Source: Closterium sp. Naga37s-1
Lineage: Eukaryota > Streptophyta > Zygnematophyceae > Desmidiales > Closteriaceae
Assembly: GCA_947471745.1 (NCBI GenBank)
Contig: CANJKZ010000010.1
Location: 8,677,501-8,741,500, forward strand
Direction: 5' to 3'
DNA: 64,000 nucleotides
Part shown: positions 1-12,300 of the stretch, in pieces
How positions within the stretch are numbered: the stretch's first letter is position 1
How the letters are laid out: the number at the start of each line of letters is the position of its first letter
The notes under the pieces: model-generated
Databases searched by the model: none
The model's input: the letters and a program-made list of their open reading frames with translations, nothing else
What the model was told of the DNA's origin: nothing
Made by a program: the position numbers and the translations under genes

Positions 1-1549
1 AGGAGTCAGGCCCCCTGTCAGGGCCCTTAGCACCCTCTGCTCTGTGGCGACAACCCCTTTGGGACCTTTCCTTCCCCACCCATACTTCCGCGTTTCCCGC
101 CTTCCCTCACTCCTATGCCTTCGATTCTCCTGCCTCCTCCCCGTTCTCCTCCTCCCCCTTCTCCTCCTTACTCTCGTCGGCGTCTCAATCGCCGGCTACA
201 GCTGGCTCATCTGTAGCAGGGCAATCCACAACTGCTACAGATGCTGCTACAGCTGATGCTCATACCCACTCCCATTCAGCCGAATCTCCAGGTTCATCCA
301 GCGTCAGCTCACCCCCCGAATCAGCCACGTCATCACCTGCCACGTCAGCAGCTGCAGTGAACATCTCCTTCCTCATCTACACATCGCCGCCCACCACAGC
401 CGCCCTGGATCTCGTCTCCAAGCTGTATGAGTGCACGCATGGGCGGCTCAGGGCGGGCAGCATAGGCGAGCGGCTGGGAGGGCTCACCTCTGAAGCCCTT
501 GTGTTACTAGATGGTCCCTCCATTCCCCTGCACCAAGCCTCTGCCATGGTCCGCCGTGGGAAAACCTCTGGTGGGAGCGGCAGTGGGGATAAGAGCAGCA
601 GCAGCAACAGCAGCAGCGGCAGTGGCAATAACAGCACTGAAGGCATACCAGGCACAGTGCCAGGGTTTGAGAAGTACTACAACCCTGCAGATTGGATCCA
701 AACCACCCGCCGAACCGCTCCAGGTTCGTTTCTCACGCACATCCTCGCGCCATCCCGCATGGGTGCCGCCCGAGCCTACAACCTCCTCTCCCTCCTCGCC
801 CGCGGCTCCGTCCTCATTCTCCTCGCGGGCGGCGATCTGCCGCCCGACTCCTGCGACTGGGCGGCGAATCTCGTCTCGCCTTTCTCGGCATGGCCCCGGC
901 TGGGAATCGCAGGGCATTCGATGGGGAAGATGGGGCTGAGGAATGTTCCAGGAAGCCTGCAGCTGGGGGAGGTGCGGAATGCGGGGGATCAGTTTTGGAA
1001 CAGACTGAGAGATCCGGTTACAGGGGTGAGGATGAGCTTTGTGTTGGGGACGGTGACAGGGCCAATGGCGGCGAGGCGAGACGTGTTTGTGAAGGTGGGG
1101 GGGTTCAGTACGATCGACGGAGGTATAGATGCACTATCGGATTGGGACCTCTGCCAGCATGTGTGGCTCTCTGGCCATCAGGTATGTGAATTCCTCATGG
1201 CCGACATTCTTGTTTCTGCTGTTTCTCCTCCCTTTTTTTTAATGCCATATTCTCATGCTTGCGACCGCGCTCTTCCGATAGTGCGTCCACTGTATGTTTT
1301 CTACTACTTGTTGCCTGTCTGTGTCTTTTTTTTTTTTGTCTGTTTGATTTCTAGGTTGCGTTGGTGTATCAAGAACCAGGGCTTCGCTTTAAAGCCACTG
1401 ATGAGTTGACCAGAAGCCGTGACATGGCACGCTCAACCGAGTTATGGTCTCCTGACCATTCTGTGATCCATCCGAACCTCACAGACAGAATCATTTCTGA
1501 AGTGAAGCATATGAACAGATACCTTAAGCCGTTATTAATTTGGGAGTGA
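1..1549 (+). CDS. Glycosyltransferase family 2-like protein, 3' part (5' truncated by window edge)
   Basis: Two exons are visible, 1-1181 and 1355-1549. The intron between them starts GTATGT, ends in a T-rich stretch plus TAG, and splits the CDS in phase 0. The reading frame is open back to base 3, so the start lies outside the window. The first part (about bases 3-350) is Ser/Pro/Ala-rich, like a stem or linker. The second part resembles a GT-A fold: a segment ARAYNLLSLLARGS followed by a hydrophobic strand and GGD where many family 2 enzymes have an Asp-rich metal site, and later a GG-F...SDWDLCQHVWLSGHQV block typical of the acceptor end of GT2 domains. The C-terminus ends LLIWE. A Ser/Gly/Asn-rich insert (bases about 575-645) interrupts the domain. 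The donor sugar and acceptor cannot be read from sequence. The GT2-like assignment is by motif shape only and the family could be a related GT-A clan. Confidence 0.65.
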
Positions 1550-1633
1550 AGCTATGTAACTAATCAGCATTTCATAGGACTCCCTGTAGCATGGTATAAA
1601 TATGGTGCAAGTTATAGCAGTACAAGTAAGCAA
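1550..1633. other. 3' flank of the glycosyltransferase gene
   Basis: Short non-coding stretch between the stop codon and the copia insertion. It is AT-rich, with ATAAATA-like sequence. The last five bases (1629-1633, AGCAA) are the left copy of the target-site duplication of element A, so the transposon landed in the 3' UTR or just beyond it. Confidence 0.6.
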
Positions 1634-2075
1634 TGCTAGAATCAGAAAGTGATCGTAACCAGGATCACCTCAGGAAGGTTCGCACAATTCTAGTCTAGTG
1701 GTGGTGGGCCCTTGACCTCAATAGCAGAGTGAATGTAAATGCTTGAGATGATAAAAACGTGCAGTATAAGGAATATAAATATGAGTACAGGGGAATTCGA
1801 AACGACCTAACTAGCCATGTACTCTAAGGGGTACATTCCCTTATTGCAGCGAAATCCAACCGTGCGACTCCGAGTGGTTACGTAACTGTTCGGGCAGAAT
1901 CCTCGCCACTGCTGCTGCCTGATGCTGTTTGCCCGACGGTCCAGATGCTCCTCGTAACCGTCTGTCCCTTCGCCTTTCTTTTGCCTTTTCGTCTTCACTC
2001 TCGATAGTGCGTGCTTCGGCTTTGCTACGGTGAGGAGTGCGCAACAGTGTTTTTCATTAACCACTATTCGTAACA
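1634..2075 (-). repeat. 3' LTR of element A
   Basis: 442-bp long terminal repeat. It is the downstream LTR because the genes read on the minus strand. It begins TGC in place of TGT, one of about six substitutions against its partner. Confidence 0.93.
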
Positions 2076-2082
2076 CCCCCCT

Positions 2083-2610
2083 TCACTCCTGGCCGTAGCG
2101 AGCATTGACCCGCTTGACTACCCCGCTGAGTTTGGAGCAGTGCTGGTACTGCTGACGCGGCACTTTCTTCGTGAGGAAGTCTGCTGCCATGTCACCCATT
2201 GGGCAGTATGTCAGGTCAACTTTGCCTTTGTCAACTTCGTCCTTGACGAAGAAGTACCGCAGTGCGATGTGCTTGGTGCGGTTGACGAAGCCAGGTTTGT
2301 TCGCGATCCTGATCGCGCTCTGATTGTCGCAGTGCAGGCGAAAGTTCGTTGAGGCCGGAATTTTCGCTTCCTGCAGCAGTTCCTGAAGGTAGAGACCTTC
2401 GCGAACAACTGCTGTTGCTGCGATAAATTCAGCTTCCGCCGATGACAGGGCAACCAACTCCTGCTTCTGAGAGTTCCAGGAGATGGGGCCGCTGGGCTCG
2501 AGGCGGAAGAGGAACCCTGTCCTGGACCGTCGATTGTCAGGATCAGCGGCGTGATCGGCATCCACGTAGCCGACGAGGCTGAAGGATGTGGTTGGGATGG
2601 TGGAATAACT
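2083..2610 (-). pseudogene. Element A RNase H and C-terminus, separated by the nested insertion
   Basis: Starts at the TAACT duplication left by element B and continues the reverse-transcriptase frame interrupted at 9362. It contains GYVDADHAADPDNRRSR (first RNase H Asp), QKQELVALSSAEAEF (Glu), CDNQSAIRIA and a TKHIALRYFF block, then a stop at 2083 just before the purine tract and 3' LTR. The same order and motifs occur in element C, showing that A and C belong to one lineage. Confidence 0.9.
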
Positions 2611-2737
2611 TGTCAGAATCCACAAGTGATTGAACTATGAACATTGGGTGATACAAGTAGCAAACCCTAGAATGATGTACCCCGTAAAGGCTAACCCGCT
2701 ATAGCCTACACAACAATAACATATATAATGTTTGACA
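2611..2737 (-). repeat. 3' LTR of element B
   Basis: 127 bp, TG...CA, next to the TAACT target duplication. Confidence 0.92.
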
Positions 2738-2965
2738 CATCCCCATAGGCTAAGTGGGGTAGAGCAAGGGGTCACAAGACCAGTCAAGAAAGAGAATGCA
2801 AGCTCAGGGTGGATCACAAAGTCACCACACACACTGAGCACAAGCAAAGAGCCACAAGGCCAGTTCATATGCAGAGGCAAATATGCATCACAAACATCAT
2901 AGTGATCTCTACCTAGCAGTACAAGCATGCAGGTATAAGTATATAGATCACAGTACAGGCAAGGT
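2738..2965. other. Element B 3' non-coding tail
   Basis: Sequence between the RNase H stop and the 3' LTR. A purine tract abuts the LTR (minus strand 2748-2738). No gene seen. Confidence 0.6.
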
Positions 2966-5554
2966 CTACAGCAAGTGAGGCAAAGTGGGCACAAGCCCTA
3001 ACAAAGTACAGAAGCGCTGATGATCACCAGGCTGAAGTGCCTTGGTGAATATATCAGCAGTGTTGGCCTGAGTGGCCACGTAACGCAGACGAAGCTGACC
3101 GCGCTGCTGCAGCTCTCGAGCCAGAAAGTAACGTAGAGCGATGTGCTTCGTTCTGTGCTCCAGTCTGTGCTCCTCACACAAGGCAATGGCAGCCTTGTTG
3201 TCGACGTACAGCACTGGAGGAGAACGAGGCCGCTCTCCCAGGTCAGTCAGCAGGTAGGTGAGCCAGCGTAACTCCTGTGCAGCCATGGCTGTGGCGTAGA
3301 TCTCAGGCTCACAACTGGAGCTGAGAACTGAAGACGAACGCGTAGAACGCCACGAAACTGAGCCAGAGCCAAGGCTGAAGGTGTAACCCTGTGACGACCG
3401 CTGAGTAGCCTGGTCGTCAACCCAAGAAGCGTCTGAGTGCCCAGTGAGAACAACTGAGCTCCCTCCTCCAAGCACGAGCCCCATGCCCGATGTACTGCAC
3501 AAGTAGCGCAATACCCTCTTTGCAGCATCCCAGTGCACCTTTCGGTGCCTGCCAGGAGCCACGTAGCGGGCCAGAAGGCCAAGAGGGTACGCTAGGTCAG
3601 GACGAGTGCAAGTTATCAGGTACATGAGGCAACCAACTAGCTCTGGGTAAGGACCACTCGGCTCTACGGACTCATCCGAAGGCAGAGCTGAGAGCGAGTG
3701 ACCTATAGCCAGAGGAGTGGCCTGTACTGAGGACCAGGTGAAGCCGAAGCGCTGAAGGACCTGCTGCACCATGTGTGACTGAGTCAGTGTGATGGTGCGG
3801 CGTGCTCTGTCCCGGGTGATCTGCAAGCCAAGGTAGCTGTGCAGTTCACCAAAGTCTGTGCACGTGTGTCTCTTCTGCAGCTCCGACTTCACGTGGGCGA
3901 GAGCCTCAGTGTCAGCAGTGGCAAAGACCAAGTCGTCGATGTACACGAGGATGTAGAACGGCGGCAACGAAGTGTCGGTGCGCAGAAACAGTGACGGGTC
4001 AGCAGTAGAAGGCGCGAACCCAAGTGCCGCAAGAGTAGTCCTCAGTGTGTCGTGCCACTCACGTGGCGCCTGGCGGAGACCGTAGACCGGCCGTCGGAGG
4101 CTCCACTGGGTACCAGGAGGAAACGACCCAGTGAAGCCAGGAGGGCGGCGCAGCCAGATCTCCTCGTGCAGGCTGCCCTGCAAGAAAGCTGTGCTGAAGT
4201 CAAGAGAGTGAATCTCATAGTCACGCTGAGCAGCAACGTGCAGTAGCACCCGAAGAGTGGTCATCTTCGGGGTGGGGGAGAAGGTCTGAAAGAATTCTAC
4301 TCCCTCTCGCTGACTGAAGCCTCGAGCGACGTAACAAGCCTTGAAGACAGGCGGAGAACCCGGCGGCCGCTTCACCCTGAAAATCCACATGCCACTGACG
4401 ATGTTCACCCCAGGAGGGGGAACCTCGTCGACGTAAGTGCCAGTGGACTTCCAGGATGCCATCTCTGCGTCCATAGCTGTCTGCCACTGAGAGGAGTACT
4501 CACCCGCGATCGCCTCAGCGTAAGAGCGCGGGGTCGGGATGTCTGGAGCATCCGGGTCTCCCTCAGGGGCAATCAGCATGGACACGAGATGAGGCGCAGC
4601 GGCTACAAGACACTCAAGGTCCTCCTGTGTGTCCTCAAGGACGTCCGTGCCTAGAGCATACTCACCCCCGACGGACGGAGGACAGACAGACTCAGACTCA
4701 GCAACAAGACTGGCAGCGTAGTCTAGACGACAGTGAGCAGCAAAGTCGACAAGCTCAACAACTAGGGCAGACGCAGCAGCAGACTCAAAGGAAGGGTCAG
4801 TGACAGCAGTGGCCAGGAGACGCGTGACAGTAGGACTGGCAGCACGTAGAGAGTCAGACTCCGAGTCAGCAAGGACAGGAAGAGAGGACTCAGGAGGAGA
4901 CGGCAGAGGGACACGCTGTGGAGCAGTGGAAGGACGCAGAGTCATAAAGTGTGTGCCAGGCACAGGTGGAGGACGCTCACGCTGACCACGGCAACCAGTG
5001 CGAGCAGCACGAACAGGTGACACAGGACGAGACACAGGCGACACAGGACGAGACTCAGGCTCACGACGCTCTGTAAGACCGCATGTCGGACCAGTGTAGG
5101 GAGAAGGACCAGGAAGTGGCGAGGCAGGCGGGAGCTGGGACTGCGACTGGACAGGCGGAGGACACTCTAAGGAGGGAGGAGGACTAGGAGGAGGCGGCTG
5201 ACCAAGAACCTGCTGAAGGAGCGGAACGAAGTACGGCCGCGGCCGTGAAGTGCCCCCAGAAGCAGCAGAGACAACACCAGGACCACCAGCTGAACCAGCA
5301 CCAGCAGCACCTCCGGCAGCTCCAGAGCCTCCAGCAGCACCGGCAGCACCTCCAGTAGCTCCAGAACCGCCAGCAGCACCAGCAGCACCTCCAGCAGGTC
5401 CAGGACCTCCAGGAGCACCAGCAGCACCTCCAGCAGCACCACAACCACCAGCTGAACCAGCACCAGCAGCACCTCCAGCAGCTCCAGGGCCTCCAGCTGG
5501 CGGTACCTCAACACCAGGAGCTCCACTCGTGAGGCTGCAGCGCGAGCGTACCAC
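2966..5554 (-). pseudogene. Element B reverse transcriptase and RNase H
   Basis: A continuous minus-strand frame. It opens with a Gly/Ala-rich linker, then Pro/Ser-rich sequence, then a complete copia reverse transcriptase (GMWIFRVKRPPG, LDFSTAFLQG, catalytic YIDD box near 3930) and RNase H (GHSDASWVDD, SSCEPEIYA, VDNKAAIALC, RTKHIALRYF), ending at 2966. The domain itself is uninterrupted, but the element cannot express it in frame with gag. Confidence 0.88.
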
Positions 5555-5559
5555 TCACG

Positions 5560-6474
5560 TAGTCGCTGAGAAGAGGGAGCGCCACCAGGCTCAGCACCCC
5601 CAGTCTCAGCACCCCCAGTCTCAGCACCCCCAGGCTCAGCACCCAAAGTCTCCGCACCCCCAGACTCAGCACCCCAAGTCTCCGCACCCCCAGGCTCAGC
5701 ACCCCCAGTCTCCGTGCCCCCAGACCCAGCACCACCAGGCTCAGCACGCTCAGTACCTCGCGCAGGACCAGAGTCAACAGCTACCTCGACAGGCTCGACC
5801 GGGTCTACCTGGGAAACACCTGAGGGAGCAGCACCCTGTGGAGGGAGGGGGTCTACCGACGGGACACCTGGGGTGAGGAAGAGTGGCGGGGGGGGGAGCG
5901 GGGCAGTGCGGTAGGGGAAGAGACGGTAAAAGGGTACCGACTCGTCAAAGGTGACGTCCTGAGAGGCGAAGACACGACGCGAGGTGGGGTGGTAAAACTG
6001 CCAGCCAGGCGCGTCAGGGACAAAGCCAAGGAAGACACAGGGAATGCCACGGGAGGAGAGCTGGTCCGCGGACGTATCGCGGACAAAAGCTCGACATCCC
6101 CAGACTCGGAACACCGACGCATCACCAACCTCCCCCGTCCAACGCAGGGTGGGCGAGGTCTCCGGAACGGAGACACGGGGCCAGAGGTTGAGCTGATGCG
6201 CGGCGCACTGAACTGCAAACGGCCACAGGAAATGGGGGGCAGCCGCATGGATCATGGAGGTACGAGCGACCTCCATGACAAGACCAATGCGGCGCTCAGC
6301 AACCCCATTCTGCTGCGGAGAGGCCGGGAGAGTGAACGTCTCGCGGATGCCGTGCTCCGCACAGTAGGCTGCCAAGAGGTCAGAGGAAAACTCGCCACCT
6401 CTGTCAGAATGCAGACGTAGGACAGGAAAGTCCGACTGGAACCGCTGGCGGAGCTGGAGACGAGCAGCGCGGAT
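5560..6474 (-). pseudogene. Element B integrase C-terminal half and linker
   Basis: In frame with the upstream stop, this segment reads through HSDRGGEFSSDLL (second Asp of the DDE triad), QQNGVAERRIG (Glu) and the downstream CR-AFV region, followed by a repetitive Gly/Ala/Glu-rich linker built from GGAE-like units. The reading frame changes near 5560, where the reverse-transcriptase frame (5554 downward) takes over, so a frameshift separates the two parts. Confidence 0.8.
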
Positions 6475-8535
6475 TCAGGGGATCAAGACATCAGGGACCT
6501 CACCCTTGGTACACAAGGGGAAGACCGTGACAAGGTGCCTGGAGTGCATGCCGCGAAGGCGCTGCACTGACGGGTGACCAAGGCGGTGGTGCCAGAGGAC
6601 AGTCCTGTGCGACAGGGAGCGACACGAGCAGGGGGCCGACAGCTGACCTGACGCAGACGCAGACGCAGCTACCTGAGGGGACTCAGTGGTCAGTGTGTAC
6701 AAGTCCGACCCCGGCTGCCGAGTGAAGGTAGCCAGGTGACGACCCGTCCGAGCACACGTGCAGTGCGTCACACGCTCGTAGGCCGGGGTGAACTGGTGAA
6801 CGCCCGCGTCCTGGAGCGCGGTCCCCGCCACCAAGTTCGTAGAGAACGAGGGGAGGTAGAGGCCCGACAGCGTGCCAGACGGGACAGCAGGACAACAGAG
6901 GGCAGTGGTGGAGGTCGCAAGGACCGGACCCCCTGAGGGGTCAGCCAGGGAGACAGCAATTGGTCTAGGAAGCTGCTCGAGGGCAGTGCGGTCGCGAAAG
7001 AAACAGCGGGAAGCACCTGAGTCCAGTGTGAAGGTGTGTAGTGCCTCAGTAGGTGCGGTACCAGCAGGCGCAGACGCACTAGCACCTAGGGCAGCAGCCT
7101 CACCAGGACCTGGAGGAGCAGACGCGCTAGCACCTAGAGCTGCAGCCTCACTGGTCCCAATACCCGGGTCGGGCGGTACACTCAGGTAACAGTCACCCTC
7201 AACACTAATAGTCAATGCATACATAGCAGCAAGGATAGCATCATAGTCAAGAGCAAAGATATCAATGCCCTTCTTAAGCAGATCAGCCCAGCGGGGCAGC
7301 TCAGAGGCGTCGGGAAACTGCTCGCGCCAGGCGTCGTCGAGGCGAAAGAAACAGCGCTGTGCCGTGTGAAACCTCCCACAGGTCTGGCCAGTGCGGTCAC
7401 CTGTGCGGATGACGTACGGGCAGGTACCCCCACCCCCAGACCCCCCACGCTGAGAGTACCACTCACGGAGCTGCTGGGGCGAGGGAGTCTCACCGGGACG
7501 CTGCTGCTGCTGCCTCTGGCCACCGCCGAACCCCCCACGTTGTACCGCTCCACCGCGCCCGCCACCCGCTCCACCGCCGCCACCACTGCCACCACCACCC
7601 CCACCACCTCCACCACCGCCGCCGCCACCACCCCCTGTGCCGCCACAGGCCCCCCCACCACCCGCGCCACTCCCACCTCCGCCACCACCCCCGCCCACCC
7701 CACCCCCTCCACCGCCGCCGCCCCCACCTCCACCTCCACCACCCTTGCCCCCCTTGCCCCTGCCGCCCTTGCGCCTCCCACTAGGAGCAGACGCGGCCCC
7801 GACCCCCTCAGCTCCGAGGTAGTCGACAGCAGCAGCAAATGCAATGGAGGGGAGGAGGGGGGAGGGGGAGCACCCCTCAAAGAAGGGGGTGCGGGGGTCA
7901 CCACGAGAGGCACCTACAGCTACAATGCTCTTCTCAGCTGCTAGGAGTTCCTTCTCGAGGAGGTCGATAGTGAGGTCAATGGGGGAAAGGGCGAGAAACT
8001 GGTCCCTGACAGTGCGAAGGGAGTCAGGGAGGCGGGTGACAAGGTGGTACAGTGTGAGGTACATCGGGGGGGGGTTCTTGGCGAGGAAATCGGGGGAGAG
8101 TGCGGCACGGTAGCGGAGGTCACTGGTACGGAGGTGGGTGATGAGGTCAGCTACAGTGGCAAAGGCGGACAGGTCGGGGAAGAGGTAGGGCAGTGAGAGA
8201 CGGCCTATAGCAGCAGTGGCAGGGGAGGAGTAGCGCGCGACTACTGCGTCGTACAGCTCCTTAGCGGTCTTATGCAGGCCGAAGTGCTCGCGCTCATCTA
8301 ACGGCAGGTGGCTGCGAACGGCTAGGCGAGCGTGAGCATCACGGGTCTGCCACTGGGAGCGAGCAGTACTGTCAGCAGTAGCGGGAGGTGCGGGAGCAGC
8401 GCCTGACGTGTGGTCATATAGGGAGACATCGTCCTTGGCAGTGATCTGGAGGAACAGGTGGAGGTCATCTAACCAAACCTCAAACTTAATCGGGCGGCCC
8501 TCAGCGTGAAAGGTGAGAATAGAGGGAGTGGCCAT
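6475..8535 (-). pseudogene. Element B gag, protease and pre-integrase, ends at a premature stop
   Basis: ATG at 8535 starts MATPSILTFHAEGRPIKFE, a copia gag N-terminus. A gag core follows, then a low-complexity Gly-rich tract (about 7760-7540) where a nucleic-acid-binding tail would sit, then a protease with the canonical DSGA triplet and a pre-integrase HHRLGHPSVQRL. Immediately after SRHLVT the text jumps to the C-terminal half of the integrase, so the zinc-binding CC pair and first catalytic Asp are missing. The frame then ends at TGA (6477-6475), but the same frame continues with recognisable integrase sequence after it, so this is a nonsense codon. Confidence 0.85.
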
Positions 8536-9234
8536 AGTGGCAGTAGGAACAGTAGCAATAGTAGCAGTAGTAGTTGAAGCAGTAGTACGGTAGGAACAGG
8601 AACAGGAGTCGCTGCAGGTGGGGCACAGTAGGGCGGCGCGGCTCGGTTCGGGCGGTAAGCGAGCTCAGGTGTGCGGGAACCGTGCACAAGTGTGCGGGAA
8701 GCGAACTCGGGTGTGCGATAAGCGAACTCAGGTGTGCGGGGAGGGGGGGCCGCAGGGCGACGCGCGGGTCCACGGGAGCGGAGCAACGAGTTCGGGCGGT
8801 GCGGCTCGGCTCGGGTTGGGCTACGCGGCTGTGCGCGACTGGGGGCGTGCGCGTGGGCGGCTGTAGCGGGCGGGTCGTGGCTGCGCGTGGGCCTGACTAG
8901 CTCGCGGGCGGCGGCCTAGAGAGGGCGTCGCGGCGGCCTACGGGCATGGCTGCGACGCTCTAGGTGGCGGTCGACGGGCGGCTAGGGGCTGCTCGTGGGC
9001 GGCGCGCGCTCAGAAAAGGGGCCGCGCGCGCGCGGCTAGCGGGCTACGCGGGCAAAAACGGGCCGCGCGAGCGACTAGCGGGCGACGCGGCCGAAAAATC
9101 GGGGCGCTCGAGGGCGCACTAGGCGTGAGGCGCACGAGGGCGCGATTAGGAGAAGGCGCACGAGGGCGCAACTAGCGGAACGATGGGCCCTTAGGTAAGC
9201 GGTCCTAGGGCTAGGACCTACGCTCTTAATACCA
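8536..9234. other. Element B GC-rich 5' leader
   Basis: Non-coding stretch between the 5' LTR and gag start. It is very GC-rich with short imperfect repeats of an ACTCGGGTGTGCG type near 8650-8740. It begins with the primer-binding-like TGGTATTAAGAG on the minus strand. No host gene is seen here. Confidence 0.55.
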
Positions 9235-9361
9235 TGTCAGAATCCACAAGTGATTGAACTATGAACATTGGGTGATACAAGTAGCAAACCCTAAAATGAT
9301 GTACCCCGTAAAGGCTAACCCGCTATAGCCTACACAACAATAACATATATAATGTTTGACC
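9235..9361 (-). repeat. 5' LTR of element B
   Basis: 127 bp and nearly identical to 2611-2737. Its outermost base is C instead of the A expected for TG...CA ends. Confidence 0.92.
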
Positions 9362-12300
9362 TAACTGAGCCCGACATTGGGCGTGGAGATGAAGAATTGA
9401 AGGGCTCGCTGAAGATCTGAGAGATTCTCAGCCGTTGGTTTGCGTGAGTACTGAGCCAACTGGCTCACAATGTAGGAGAGATCGGGCCTGCAGGTAACAG
9501 ATGCGAAAAGCAGGCATCCCAACTGCTGCTGGTAAGTGTGAAGCCCAGCAGGGGACAGGATTTGTTGTCAGGCTTGTGGTTGGGTCCTGGAGTGCGGTAA
9601 GGGGTGGAGAGTGGTGCAGGCGCAATGTTGAAGCGCTTGCTAAGCTCCTCCGCATACTTCGCTGCTGAGAGATGAATGGCTTCCGGCGAGTAGGTGATGT
9701 TGAGTCCGAGAAACTGCTTCACGTCATGATTGCAGGTGATGTCGACGCGCCCTGCGAGGCTTCTCTCAAATTGCTCGAGCAGTTCGTTGCTTGAGCCTGT
9801 GTAGAGAAGGTCGTCGACGTAGACCGTGAGGAGGATGTATTCGCCGCGGAAATCGCGGCGATACATTCCAGGATCGTGAGGCAGCTGCTTGAACCCGATT
9901 TCAAGCAGTATGTTGTGCAGGTACTGCTGCCAGAGTCTCGGTGCCTGTTTGATCCCATAGAGGGACTTGCGTAGCTGACAGACGCGTGGGTCTCCGTCGC
10001 CGTAAGTGTGTGGCTGTTCCACGTAGATCACGGCGTCCACTAACGCGTACAGGAACGCATTCTTCACATCGATCTGCCGGAGTGGTAGGTGTCGTGCGGC
10101 TGCGATGGCGAGGAGAATTCTGACGGACGTGTGACGGCTGACCGGTGCAAATGTCTGGTCAAAATCAATCCCGTGCCTTTGATCGTAGCCGCGCACCACC
10201 CAGCGTGCCTTGAATCGCTCAATCCTTCCGTCGGCTCCTGTCTTCACTCGGAAGACCCATTTGCCGGAGAGAATCCTTCTCCCCTTTACTGCTGCACGGT
10301 CGACGAGCACCCAGGTGTCGCGTGATTCGAGTGCCCGGATTTCCGCATCCATTGCTTCGTGCCACTCCTTGCTGTGTGGGCCTGTGAGAGCTTGCCGTGG
10401 GTTTTTAGGATCGATGATGCGCGGAGCAGTGGAGATGGCAGCGTGTAGTCCAAGTAGCTGGAGACCGGTGACAGTGCTGTCGTGGTGATGTTGAGTGACG
10501 ACTTCCTGCACGTCGTCATCATCGCTTTCTGGTTCAGGCGGTGCTGGCGGTGCTGTGTCTCCGCCGCTTCTGCTTCCTCCTGCTGCGCCTCCTCCTGTTG
10601 CGCCTGTTCCTCCTTCACCTGAATCATCGTCGTCGTCGTCGTCGCGGCGATCGCCCCTTGTGAACTCGCCTCTGGGATCCTGCTCCAGAATTGCTGCTGC
10701 TGCTTCGTCCTCAGGTGAGGCGTAGCTGTGGCCCTCGTTGGCGTAGACGCGGTTTGCATTCGTCTGCTCGTCGTCACGAAATTGTTGCAGAAACAGTCGC
10801 TCGTAGAAGATGACATCGCGCGCATTCTTGATTTTCTGGCTTAGGAGATCCATGATGATCCACGCCTTGTGCTCGTGGCTGATACCGAGATGGATTCCCC
10901 AGCGCGCGCGGCTTTTGAACTTCCCAATGGTTGATGTTGGCGGTCGGTATTGAACCATGCAGCCCCAGACGCGGAGCATGGAGGTGTCCCCCTTTCTTCC
11001 CGTCCATTTCACGTGCGGCGAGGAGTTGCCGGTGATTGCGATGGTTGACAGCAGGTTGTGCACCCGCACGGCGTGGTGCATCGCGTAGGTCCAGTAGATC
11101 GGCGGGAGCTTTGCCTGCCGCATTAGCGCCCGTACCTTCGTCATGAGGGTGCGATTCGTGCGCTCCGCTACGCCCTGCTGCTGGTGCGCGCAGGGGAGGG
11201 AGATGTGATGCTCGACCCCCTTTTGCGCGAGGTAATCCTGCAGTTCCTTGCTCCTGAACTCCGCCGCACCATCGGACTGCCAGATCTTCAATTTCTCCCC
11301 AGATTGCCGCTGCGCGTGCGCCAGCCACAAACGGAATGCTTCGTAGGCTCTGCTACGCGCTTCCACGTTTACGACCCACACGTGGCGCGTTCCGGCGTCG
11401 ACGAAGGTGAGTGTGTAGAGTTCGTCGTTGATGCCGCAGTGTCCTACGTTGAGAAAGTCACTGTAAACCTTCTCAAGCTTGGCGTAGCGATTGGTTCCTG
11501 GCTCGAGTAGGGGGAAGGGCTGGTGACTCAGCGCAGCTTCGGGGCAGACAGTGCAGCTGCGCGGGTGAGTCCCTCCTCTCACTTCGGAGCCGTCAGGGCG
11601 CAACAGCGTGCCAGGTGCAAAGACGCCGGCTTCGATGCAGTTCTTCAGGGTCACGCGCGAAGGGTGACCTAGGCGCTGATGCCAGATGGCGTCGTCGGCG
11701 CGGAATCCAGATGTGCGCATGTAGCGCTCCAGTGCGGCTGCGGGGTCTTCGTCAGGTGCCGGTGCAGGCGTAGGCGCTGCTCCCTCGTTCTCTTCTTCTT
11801 CCTCGTTCGCCGTCGTTAGCATGAGGGCGAGAAATTCTCTGTCGCGGATGATGGAGTAGGGGATGTTGGTTCCGGGGATCGTGCCAAGTACAAACGCCGG
11901 TTCGCGTGGTTCAGGGGCAGGTCCGTAGACAGTGCGTCGCGGGGTGAGTGGTTCACTTCCCCAGTCAATGGTGTCCCAGGGGTCACTACCTGAAGGGATG
12001 TCAGGCGGCGGTGGTCCTAACGCAGGGCGGCGCGGAGGTCGTCCGAGAGGAACAACAGGAGGTTCGACCTCAGCATGCGCAGATTCTTCTTCCTCTTCCC
12101 CCCTTTGATCCTCGCGGAAAGCTCCCCAGCCGCTCGTCTCGCCCGTTCCCCATCCGCCGGCGCTCCCCCACCCCCCTTCATTGGAGGCGCTTTCCTCGTC
12201 CTGCTCCCAGGCGAGCGTTCCGCGTGCCTCGGCGAGGCTCTTCCGCCGAAGCTCTTCGGCTTCTTGTTGCGCCAATGCCTCTTCTTCCGTGGGCGAGAGC

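Larger units (their letters stand above)
2611..9361 (-). mobile_element. Copia-type LTR retrotransposon B, nested in A, defective
   Basis: Two 127-bp LTRs (2611-2737 and 9235-9361) flank about 6.5 kb. The duplication TAACT lies on both sides (2606-2610 and 9362-9366). The right LTR ends in C where its partner has A, and one further substitution is visible. On the minus strand TGGTATTAAGAG (9234-9223) follows the 5' LTR as a primer-binding-like site. The LTRs are short for a copia element. The gag has a very Gly-rich tail and the protease reads DSGA, unlike elements A and C, so B is from a different copia lineage. It carries a nonsense codon, a frameshift and a loss of the integrase N-terminal part. 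Confidence 0.94.

Noticed and set aside
7212-7944. Pro/Thr-rich or Val/Gly-rich proteins on either strand around 7.2-7.9 kb
   Set aside because: Shadow frames of the Gly-rich tail of element B gag.
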